Below, piece after piece: positions 31,840 through 42,233 of a stretch of DNA of 46,846 nt. The notes beneath the pieces were generated by a model that worked only from the letters and a program-made list of their open reading frames with translations, was not told the origin of the DNA and searched no databases. The position numbers and the translations under genes are program-made. How positions within the stretch are numbered: position 1 is the first letter of the stretch; each line of letters opens with the position of its first letter. The stretch spans positions 228,312 to 275,157 of the forward strand of contig NW_006281103.1 of assembly GCF_000203795.2 (NCBI RefSeq). Direction: 5' to 3'. The stretch comes from Batrachochytrium dendrobatidis JAM81 (lineage: Eukaryota; Chytridiomycota; Chytridiomycetes; Rhizophydiales).

Positions 31840-33639
31840 AATTTACACCAGAATTAATGTCTCATTAATGTGAGACATTACTAGTGTGAGAGTGTTGACT
31901 TGCATTGTGTGAGACATTAGTAGTGTGTGAATGTGAGACATTTCTGAATAGTTTAACAATCAAAAACCATCAACAATGACGTTTGAACTGGGATTCACAT
32001 GACTTTCTTGGTTTCTTCCATTTTATAAACACACTCACTTCCTTGTTAATAAACAACACAATCGAATATCGATTCATTCCTTTACATCTTCAATCAACTG
32101 CAACACACTTGACAATAATGACAACCATCAATATGCCATCATATGTTCACGATCCTCACAAGTAATATGAACTCAATTGGAAACGCTGTGACTAGCACAT
32201 TTGGTCAGTTGCAGAGCCAAACCAATGACATTGTTGTCATGATGACCAAACACGACAGTGTCATTCGATCATTACTGGAACAGATCTTGGTCAAACTGGA
32301 CTCTGGTTGCTCACCAACACATGCAGTTGTTATACCAGTTGTGGTATTCGAAACCATTTCCACGACTGTGGACATCACCGCAACAGTGACTGTGTTTTGT
32401 CCACAAAGTCAATCCAAGTTGTTCATATGTGACAACAGCACGTTGCACACACATGCAGACTGTCGATACGGAATGCCAAGCAACAATCAACTTATTCCGT
32501 AGTCGTGCAATTGTTGACATAAATACCATTGTGGTCAATGCTGTATCGACTGGTGTCAAACCTTGAATGAATGCTGCAACTCGCATTTGTTTATTGCGTT
32601 TTGCATCGAATGCAATGTGCACACTCAATAAACTTTGTGGTATTCTGGTCACATTCCGTATCAATCTGCAACGGATTACCAACATGCATACAATCAACAA
32701 CACGATCAGATTATTAGTACATCAATCTATTGCTGTCAAACTTGTAGTCATGACCCAACTCGGTACAAATCAGGTCAAGTTTGATCCAGAAACTCCAACA
32801 AAAATCATCAATCCGACCACTGAACTGGCTGCTCGTTGATGATTTGCTGATTATGTGGGTTTATTGTTGATGGGTAAGCGTGTAAACTGTCGTACATGCA
32901 ATTTATACTGTGAGTTGATGGTCAAGTCTGACAATCTGTATTCGCAAACTTGTGTGCAAACAGTGTTTTGTTGGATCTCAAACATCCTGCAACTCGCACA
33001 GTTGTTTGCACAGTTGCTCGTCTATCAATCCAACTGGATCTGCAACTCTGTCAAGCAAATCCGTAGTTCAATCTGCTGATGTTGATGTGACTACAATAAA
33101 CACGAAACTCACCGAAATAACACTTGCTGATCTGACAGGTCAATGAGTGACACTCTAACCATTAATACCAAATAAACAACGTTTTGAATCAACAATCAAC
33201 TGTCATGACAATTGGTAACATTCGTGGTCATTTGGTATCCATCTCAAACCATCACATCAAACAAATTTCCAAAATCGATTGCTGGACAACTCAACTCGGT
33301 GCACGAGTCCGTATTACTGTGTCAGAGTTGTTAAACATTGGTAATGTGAAATATCATAAATAACGAGATATTTCAGAGACTCATACGCGACGCATATATG
33401 TTTGAGGCGATGTCTATCGCAGCCATCACTTGTGCAATAACAAGAGACTTTCTCAGCTATGACGTCTAATTCACGGATACGCATAACCGTTATTTACATC
33501 TTTATAAAATGATCAATGTTTTCTTTTATCAATAAACACAATTAACTCATTGGTTCATTCCTTCATTCTCATCTTTTACTTTTGATATTCCTCCAAAACT
33601 ATACTACATTAATATGTTGTCATACGTCCAAGAGCAACA
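31840..33639 (+). mobile_element. Degenerate LTR-type retroelement, copy 2
   Basis: Near-identical to 19200-21002, including the same disrupted frames (MNSIGNAVTSTFGQLQSQ; Cys-rich pieces at 32855-33146). The right LTR-like end is 33329-33639 (TGTTAAACATTGG...AGAGCAACA). It was duplicated together with the header pseudogene on its left and the CRN promoter on its right, so it moved by segmental duplication and not by transposition. Confidence 0.5.
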
Positions 33640-34144
33640 GTATTGCTGTGGTGTGATGTTGGCAACTACACACAACTTGACATGAATGACAATGTTGATG
33701 TCAAGACTGTCAATGTATTACAGTGTATTGGTCAACAGTGACTGCAATCAATGACAATATTGCAGTCAATTCAATCCATGTGTTGATTGGAACAATCATT
33801 ATCCACTTGTCAGATTCAGCATGTAAATGAATGTTTTGTAGCGTATTTACCAATCCAACAATTGACTGATTAACAATAATTGAATATTAAAATGTTGAAT
33901 AAAAGACTCGAGTCATTATATGAATGACGTAATCAATTGAGTTGAATTGACACTTGATTGAACAATACAAATAAACACATGACAAATGTTTAAACACTAT
34001 TCAAAATGTGAATTTGTCTCACATTGTTCACGTGATATTGAGTTTTGAATGTGAGACAAATTCACGTTTTGATCTTTTTTTGTCATTTCATTGTTTCACT
34101 TTATTCTATATTCTATTCTATTCCTTTCCTTCATAAACTCCAAA
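33640..34144 (+). promoter_or_regulatory. CRN promoter block (copy 4) fused to an LTR
   Basis: Starts at TATTGCTGTGGTGTGATG, right after the LTR end, and matches the other CRN promoter blocks. The 16-mer GAATTTGTCTCACATT at 34010-34025 lies 120 bp before the ATG. Confidence 0.5.
34003..34070. repeat. 23-bp inverted repeat containing the CRN promoter motif
   Basis: The arms 34003-34025 and 34048-34070 are reverse complements with one mismatch and are separated by 22 bases. Each arm contains GAATTTGTCTCACATT. The second arm replaces the usual sequence before the T/C tract, so this promoter alone carries two opposed copies of the motif. Confidence 0.85.
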
Positions 34145-36445
34145 ATGACCAGGATTTATGTGAAATACCTTGAAAACACTCCGGTATCATTATTTACTCA
34201 AAAGTTGCCTGTCCCTGAAGGAGAAGAGCCTAATATTTCCGACTTGGTTGCAGCCATCGTTGTTGAACCAACTAGAAGGCTTGCTGGTATCCCAGAAGAC
34301 TATGGGCCACTCACCATCCATTATGTGGTGGATGGTCCAGCCATTGCTGGGGATGTGCTCCTGGCCTCAATTCAGGAGCCGGTTGGTTCCTACAACCAAC
34401 CGCTTGTCATCAAGGCCAACAATGGTACTGGACAAGGCATCTCTAATTCAATGTCAGGAGCTCCAGTAGGTTCGAATACCGGAATGGTTTCAGGAACATT
34501 CGAAGAAACTGCAGATACCGAAACCACTGTGTCACTTTTAAAGTATCATCACATTGCCGATTCTTTAAAAGATGACGACTGTGTCGTGAAAATTGTAAAA
34601 ATTATCCTTGCAGTCACAGCTGGAGAATTTTCGGGGTCAAGCTTCAAAAATTTACCGTTTGCATTTCTCGAGGGCTCATCTGGCTCAGGAAAGAGTCAGA
34701 TGGGCTTTAATATCAAAGCCAATATTGGTGATCGGAGGAGAGTGCATTATCTCCTGTTCGATCCTCCCGGTTCGACATCACAAAGAATCTACCGCAACTT
34801 TGAAAACATTTCAAAGTTGTTCAGCAAATGTTATGTAGAAGATGAGCACATGTACACTTCTGAAACTTCATCTCCAAGCTGTGGTTCGCTGTTCAAAGAA
34901 AGTCTATATATGTATGGATTTATTTTTGAACTGCTATCCAACAGAATTCAGTCACCCACAGTCAGTATTGGCCCAAAGACTGGCAAAGATGTCCAAGAGC
35001 TGATGACTTCCAAAGGAATCCATCAACACAGACCAGTGTTTATTCTGGACGAGTGTATTGCTATTTCAGACCAGTCCTTAAAAAAAGTGCGATTTGTGCG
35101 AAATTGCTTCCGCTCATTGGGTCTGGGACTCGTTATGATGGGAACAGATTCCAGAGCAGCCAAACTGCAACTCAGCATTGGAGGAAGCAGTCGAAGTGAT
35201 GTTCCAATGCCGTGGTGTCATGTGTTTGGGGAATTTCCAGCAGTAAAACTAGAACTAACAGGATTGCCACAAACACTACCAAGATATCTCAAATCTATCA
35301 TACTCAACTCAAGGCCACTTTTTGCGCAGCTTGTCGCAGAAGAAATCGCAAACAATGCTTCAGATTTTGACGAATTGATGAAAGCAGCGTTTATTAAACT
35401 GAAATCAGTCAAAAAGATATTTGGAAATCTTTACGGACAACTTGGACAGGTTCGGCTGTTTCATAACGCTCACTGTCAACTGACCGATTTGGAAAGCCAA
35501 TCGACCAATCTGAAAAACCAATCGACTCCATTGATTCACTCACACTTTGCCCAGCTAGATGGAAAAAAAACCTTTATATTGATGAATGATGGATGTATTC
35601 AAGACCATTCTGCTTCTTGGGAACCGTCTTCGGTGTTTCCAGAGCTAAAGAACGACATTTTGCTTTACCTGCTGTTGATGGGTGGAAAGGGATTTTCCGC
35701 CTGTTATGCAGGGGATGGCAAGCAGGTGCCATATGCACATTTTTTGATGAAAGCCAAGAGTAATCCGGATTATCGCAGCCATATTCTATACTTTTCGAAT
35801 GCTGCACAGGATAGCAATGATGGAATGTTTCTCGAGTCTTTGCTATGTTCGACAGTCTGTTTGGCCTCACATTCTAATGGCGTCAAGGGAATTGGTCTAA
35901 AACCGTTTCTGTTGAATTTGGTATACCAGCTTCAGATTGATAAACCTGATTCCGAAGACGTCTCTATACTCGATCTGAACAGGCTCGATGGTATAACATT
36001 TACTGTACCTTTTCTTTCACCGCCAAACCAAAAGTGGCCCGATTTTGTTCAAATACCTGGTTTGAACTTTAATTGGTTATCAAGAGCTCGAAACTCGGAA
36101 GGTATTGATTTGAAGACTTCATGTAGACTTTTTGGAGAATCCAAAGATCACAAAGGTGTAATCAGCCTTGAAACAATGGTGAATATCATTGGTAGGATTC
36201 CTGAAGCAGCAAAGGTGGAACTAGTTTTTACACGAAAACTTCAAGATTCGTACTTTAATCCTCCAGCTCCATCGTTTGAAATTCAATTCCAAAGAAAAGG
36301 CCATGTTCTAAAAAAGGCTTACTACAAGATTGACGCTTCAAAGCCCAACACTTTGCTTGAACCAATCAAGGGTCTTCCGTGCGACCAGCCTGATATGGAT
36401 GGAGTTGTTATTTTCTTTGAGATCAATGACAAGCTTATTATTTAA
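34145..36445 (+). CDS. CRN effector: header + P-loop NTPase + C-terminal domain (copy B, complete)
   Basis: 766 residues and the only complete copy of the three. The header begins MTRIYVKYLENTPVSLF as in copy A, but its middle is IVVEPTRRLAGIPEDYG as in copy C and in the nuclease-only CRN at 29561. Walker A is GSSGSGKS (K183); Walker B is VFILDECIAI. The part missing in copy A is present here (EDVSILDLNRLDG, PFLSPPNQKWPDFVQIPGL). The C-terminus ends FFEINDKLII. The body differs from copies A and C by few residues. The function of the C-terminal domain is unknown. By family, header-NTPase CRNs are thought to act in host or competitor cells. Confidence 0.88.
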   Translation: MTRIYVKYLENTPVSLFTQKLPVPEGEEPNISDLVAAIVVEPTRRLAGIPEDYGPLTIHYVVDGPAIAGDVLLASIQEPVGSYNQPLVIKANNGTGQGISNSMSGAPVGSNTGMVSGTFEETADTETTVSLLKYHHIADSLKDDDCVVKIVKIILAVTAGEFSGSSFKNLPFAFLEGSSGSGKSQMGFNIKANIGDRRRVHYLLFDPPGSTSQRIYRNFENISKLFSKCYVEDEHMYTSETSSPSCGSLFKESLYMYGFIFELLSNRIQSPTVSIGPKTGKDVQELMTSKGIHQHRPVFILDECIAISDQSLKKVRFVRNCFRSLGLGLVMMGTDSRAAKLQLSIGGSSRSDVPMPWCHVFGEFPAVKLELTGLPQTLPRYLKSIILNSRPLFAQLVAEEIANNASDFDELMKAAFIKLKSVKKIFGNLYGQLGQVRLFHNAHCQLTDLESQSTNLKNQSTPLIHSHFAQLDGKKTFILMNDGCIQDHSASWEPSSVFPELKNDILLYLLLMGGKGFSACYAGDGKQVPYAHFLMKAKSNPDYRSHILYFSNAAQDSNDGMFLESLLCSTVCLASHSNGVKGIGLKPFLLNLVYQLQIDKPDSEDVSILDLNRLDGITFTVPFLSPPNQKWPDFVQIPGLNFNWLSRARNSEGIDLKTSCRLFGESKDHKGVISLETMVNIIGRIPEAAKVELVFTRKLQDSYFNPPAPSFEIQFQRKGHVLKKAYYKIDASKPNTLLEPIKGLPCDQPDMDGVVIFFEINDKLII

Positions 36446-39021
36446 TGAGCATTGATATTTCCTCCCAATAAATATATTTATTAATTTGTACAAATCTATA
36501 ATAACTCGATCGAATTGAGCAAGTTGTTTTTGGATAAATATCAGTAATGATTACACAATCATTTAACAATCTATCCAGTTTCAAGGATATTGTTACAATT
36601 ATGGGCAAGATATACAACAATCCAATCGTGTTCATTATGTCCATTGTGCTATCGAGTATGAATATTGCACAGAGCTATCCATCATTCAAACTACAGACTA
36701 TCCACTGTTGCACCTCGAGACTTTTGTTCATAATGACCCATTTTTGGTAGATTGTTGTTTTTGACAAGCTTGGACAAATCTAATAGTAATTATTGGCCAA
36801 CAAAACTGGTATCATTTGGTGCCTTGTCTACACTGTTATAATTGACAGTTTTGGTGTTTCAAGTAGTGTATATTGAGAACATTGCATTATGGAACCATTG
36901 CAATGTACGACACAAAGTTGGATGATGTGCGCAATGACGTACATCATATCGGCTATAAATGGATCAATGCATACCTTTGTAATAAACAACCAGCTTTATT
37001 ACTACACCTGCCGAGTCTCTAGTTTCACAATAGTCTTTGATTTCCAACATGAATACCGCTACATTCAAAATGCACAACACGCTTGCTATGGAACAAAAAC
37101 AGCACTATTGTTCACGTTGCTACAAGTATATTGGGATCATCATTGAATCACACACTGCTGGTAGCTGTAAATCGGACGACAAAAACACAAACAGTGATGT
37201 TGAACATGATGAGTAAACCTAGTTGTATTGGTTGCTGTTGCACAAAATCAGCTGTTTTTAACAGTACATTTTGAATATCGTAATGTTGATCAATCACAAA
37301 TATATGGGTTTTGATGGGTCCGGTAGATCAATTCAGTGTATAGTAGTGATTAGTGCAATATGATCAATTCAAGCATGCCATGTCGTGTCGTGTCATTGTA
37401 TTGGTAATGAATGATGTTATTGAATGGATGAGATTGAATGCAAGATAAATAAGTAAACCATCATGCAATACACGCTGGATTGTAGCATATCCTACTCGAG
37501 ACTGTTGATGGTCCACTTTGAGCTGCAACAACGTGTCGGGTCTGGTTCAAGAGTTTGTTGTTCAGCACCAGAATCTTGAGCAACTGCACCATGCTCAGAT
37601 TGTGACAATCATTGAAATACAACATTGTAGAACGAACCGAATCAAACCACTGCATTACCAGTTGATCCGAGATGCATCATATGGTCAAGTTATACCAGAC
37701 TGAACAACATCCAAGTAGTGTTGCTTGAATCCAGTTTTGTAAAACTGATATTTCCAAACCATATTTGTCGCAACCCAAGTGTTTTTGATGTTCAATCTCA
37801 AGTCGAGCCTTGTGAATCGGACTGGATTGTTGTTGGTTTCCGGTATTCATGCTCTAAATCGGCAAGGTTTTCACTCGCCGAGTTGCCAATTCATAATGAA
37901 CAATAGGTTCAGTCATTGTCAAGTTGAACACTAAACTTGCTAGTTGGCATCATGACCATTTGCTGTGTAACTTGTGATTAAAACATTCCATTCACTAGAA
38001 TTGAACTAGAATTGGACTAGAGTTGGACTGGAATCAACTACATATACATCATCTAGATCATCTGGATTAAAATCTGTCAACAGACTGGATCCAGTATTTG
38101 TAGTCACACTGAGTTAGTGTCGCATATACTGAACACACTAACTACAGTGACAGAGTATTACAGTAAACAACTAGAGTGTCGTTTTACTGGATCCAAGCAA
38201 GTTGTCATTCAACAAGTACAGTCTTGTATTGTATTTATGTTATCGAGTACGATCAAAAGCATGCTACTAGTATATCAATAGCACCATACAACACCAGTTC
38301 ATTCGAATGATATTTGTTTGTTCATATAAACTATAAAACTGAATTTCAATTTGAATGGCAGTTGGAATTATCAGCTATAGATTTGCTACGTTTTGCGACA
38401 CCGATTCCACAAAAATGACAACTCTGAATCAAACTCGGGTGAAACAACGCAAGAGTTTCTACAAGACTGCACAGATGTGATGACTTTAAATTAAACAATG
38501 AGTTATCATCAAGACTTGGCTATTACAGTGCTGACCAACTCTCACTTTGACTGACTGATCGAGGACCTCCTTTACAACCATACTGCCCATTTATTGTTCA
38601 AAATACTGGAAATCATCATTTATTCATTACAATTACAGCAACTTGTAATCAACGTCGGATCAAATATCTCACAACTGGAGTCGCCATTGTCTGAATCGAA
38701 CTTTAAAATATCCCATTCTAAACAAAAAAGTATGAGAGCAACTCGATCAAATACTTGAAAAGAACAAAGTCAACCCCCACTGATTCAACACTTGTATGTA
38801 TGTTTGTTGGAATCAGGTCAAGCCTGTGCTGCAAATTAGTTGTTACATCAATCGTCAAAAACAATCCCAGAAAACAAATTCAATATTTCACACTATTTGT
38901 CGTTTGCTATAACATGCTTTGGTTCAGTTACATCAGGCAATGTGTCTCGGACTTTATTCGATTGCTCCACTCATCATTTGTCTGTTTTTACCCGAAACGT
39001 TCAGATACAAGTGGAAAAAGA

Positions 39022-39344
39022 TTGGATGGTGATTTCTTAAAGGTTCATGGTCACTTTGAATGTTTTACGTCGCGGAAAGAGTTTATATTACTGAAGCAAG
39101 CAAGGATGACATGAGACTGGAAATGTCACAGTATTTGATTGGATGTAAAGCTGCAGCAGAGATTAGTCATTTGAACTCGGTGCATGGAATTGTTACAAAC
39201 TATATGCAGTTGAATTTCTTGCATAGTCTTGATGAAAAGATTGGATTGGACGAGTGCGTTGTGGATATGGATACGACTGGACCTAGTACAGATTATCTTG
39301 TCGATATCACTGCCAAAATCTATACAATATTATCTGATGAATGA
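39022..39344 (+). pseudogene. Fossil CRN C-terminal nuclease-like fragment (tail copy 2)
   Basis: Same as 26466-26788, with the same frameshift and only a few changes (AAEISHLNSVHG instead of AADISHLNSVYG). It was dead before the tail was duplicated. Confidence 0.55.
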
Positions 39345-39477
39345 CATGGAGTTGATAAATATATTGGACTACAGACAAACAAGTACCAATGTTTTGACTA
39401 AACTGATATTGAAGGATGCTCTTGTTTTAATTCTGCCATTTCTATCTGAACGTTGCAACTGTGGTGAGGCATGGATA

Positions 39478-39590
39478 GTATTACAACTGTAATGTCTGGA
39501 CAACTGACTGTCTGGACAACAGTAACTATTTCCAGTGATGCTGATTTGTAAACACTCGAATTATTCAACAACACTCTATCAATGCATTTG
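39478..39590 (+). repeat. Breakpoint sequence shared with the SLM-like relic (tail copy 2)
   Basis: Second array copy of the sequence found at 6532-6644 in inverse orientation. Confidence 0.7.
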
Positions 39591-41118
39591 CAAGAGTCAT
39601 TGGACGTATCCGTTGTTTGAAAGTTGATTCGCATACATTCAGAAGTGGAAGTTATGAAGCTTATTTCCACGCAGACACGATCAATGTATTACTTTTTATT
39701 GGATAGGCTGTATCATCTGTAATCGATTCAGACACACTTGTCAGTCCTGTTCCGTATACAATGAGTCACATATGGACACATATGGACACCAATGCAACAA
39801 TCAATTGTCATTTACAAGTCTGAATTGCCAACCAACAATCGTACTAATGGACCAACGGACCAATGCCAAATCACCTGCACATCAGACAGTTTATTGGACA
39901 TGACTTGATTGTTTTTGACAACTGTTTGATAATTGCTTGATGACTCGAGTAATCCAATCACACATTGCTGGCAATTAAATGGAACTATACAATGTGTCAT
40001 GTATACATTGGATATCATCAGTTTATCAGTGACTATCTGGTATTTGTTTATGCATGATTAGTTGGACTACTATTTGCAATCAACACAATAACTGGTGTCA
40101 ATGACCGATAACAATAAAACCAAACGATTGACCACATCAGATTATACAGGTTCATTCTGGAATGCAACTTTGCATCGATATCGTAAATATCAACCATAAC
40201 CCGAACCAAACGAGTCAAGCGAGTGTCGCAAGCTTGCATTCATTTGAAAATACTCGATATCAGGCTAAAGTTGCATGTGAAATGGTCATTTGTACAAGGT
40301 TAAACAACCTCGACATTTACAATCAATGGGATGTTGGAACAGAGCTGCTATTTCCGAATTTAAAAGTCCAAATTGTACACATTGTTATCAAGTCTAATCT
40401 ACACCCTTCATGTCATGGCATGTCATGCTTGATAGTTTCATACACTGCTGCAAGAGTTGTATTGTGTGTATTTCGAGTATTTCCATCACTCCATCATATG
40501 TCGCATGTGTTGGCATGTCAAGTGTGGTGATATCAGGTCAAAACAGTCGATTGGCATAATAATCCATCAACATTCGAGTCGGTTGGTCAACCAAACAGTT
40601 GTATCATGCGGTAATATCAATATACTGCGATTGTAGCATGTCATTCATCAGACATTGTTGAAACCATTACAAAACCTGTTTGGACCAAATCAAACTGTGA
40701 CGAATACCGCATACTCGGATCATCATCAACTAAACCAGGAATACACGCTTGACAATATTGGCGATTGATGATTGAACCTGATTCATGGCTAATTCGTCGA
40801 GTGTTTGCAATGTGTTGTTATAACCAGTCATATATCATTTGGTGTTGTTAACTTGTGGTTTGGTGATGGTTTGATTGCAAGTGATTCCTGGACACAACAC
40901 ATTGCAAACCAAGCAACTTGACTACTCGAACGACTCAAACAATTCGATACTAACCGGAATTCAATACAATTGTTGAATAGCCCGTGTAATATCAGATCTA
41001 GTCAAGTCAACAGTCAAGTCAACAGACACGACACTCAATACAACTATATACAGCAAAAATGCGTTGGATTCATTTGTGATTGCATACTCATCAATCTTGA
41101 ATGACAGTGTTTGTGCAG

Positions 41119-42233
41119 TTTTGGATATAGGTTGTATGGATATTGCAACAAACATGTGGTATTATAGTATGACTGACATATACTACTATTGGATCAAACA
41201 ACATAACAGTCCAATATAATGTCAAATATATGTGCATAAAATGGTCACCAAACCTGATCGGTTGTGTATCAGTCATAAACAACTACCAATTAGCAACAAG
41301 TGACATTTGTATACATTGACAGAATCACTACAGACAACACCAACAATTACAAGATCATGTGCAAGATAGCAAGAATTGTGACATGGTTTCAATAAACCAA
41401 CAACAACTGAACAAATGACATTGCAATGATTATTCATAGAACAAGGCAATCAAACGACAGTGTTAGTGACGATTATATTGGACAATATTCATGATTCAAA
41501 TATTGACAGTCAAACATTGGTTAACCAACAGTTGTACGATTATACAACTGACCCGTGTATTGACAAGTGATCAACCTCGATCCGGTCATAGTTGAAACGG
41601 TGTATCACAGGAATTGAAAGTTGACACATTATTGTTGTGGTGTAATATTAGCAACTACGCACAACTTGACATGAATTACAATGTTGATACCGAGACTGTC
41701 AATATATTACAATGTATTGGTCAACAGTGACTGAGATCAATGACAATATTGCAATCAATTCAATCCAATTGTTGATTGGAACAATCATTATCCACTTGTC
41801 AGATTCAGCATGTAAATGAATGTTTTGTAGCGTATTTACTAATCCAACAATTGACTGATTTAAACATTGAATATTAAAATGTTGAATAAGAGACTCGAGT
41901 CATTATATGAATGACGTAATCAATTGAGTTGAATTGACACTTGATTGAACAATACAAATAAACACATGACAAATGTTTAAACACTATTCAAAGTGTGTGA
42001 ATTTGAATACATGACAAATTAATACAATTTGACAGTTTTAATTTCACACAAAAATGTTTAATATTCAAAGCATGTGAATTTGTTTCACATTGTTTCAAAC
42101 AATTAAATTTTGGATTTAAAGTCGGATTTTTTCCTTTCTTCATTCCATTACATTCTTATTTACTCTACTCACTTCATTCTACTCCACTTTATTCCATTCC
42201 TTTTTACCATATCTCTTTTATTTCATAATTTCA
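41119..42233 (+). repeat. CRN repeat unit: tail end plus promoter block (copy 5)
   Basis: The first 870 bases are almost identical to 1-870 of the window. From about 41990 the sequence switches to the version seen upstream of copy A (extra segment with GAATACATGACAAATTAATA). The 16-mer GAATTTGTTTCACATT is at 42076-42091, 143 bp before the ATG. The promoter is therefore itself a mosaic of two others in the window. Confidence 0.85.

Larger units (their letters stand above)
36446..41118 (+). repeat. CRN 3' tail repeat, copy 2
   Basis: Full-length match to 23891-28570. It differs by scattered substitutions and small indels, for example CAATCAACAATCAATTGTC at 27245 against CAATCAATTGTC here. It holds the second fossil nuclease fragment and the second breakpoint sequence. 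No intact gene seen. Confidence 0.9.
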
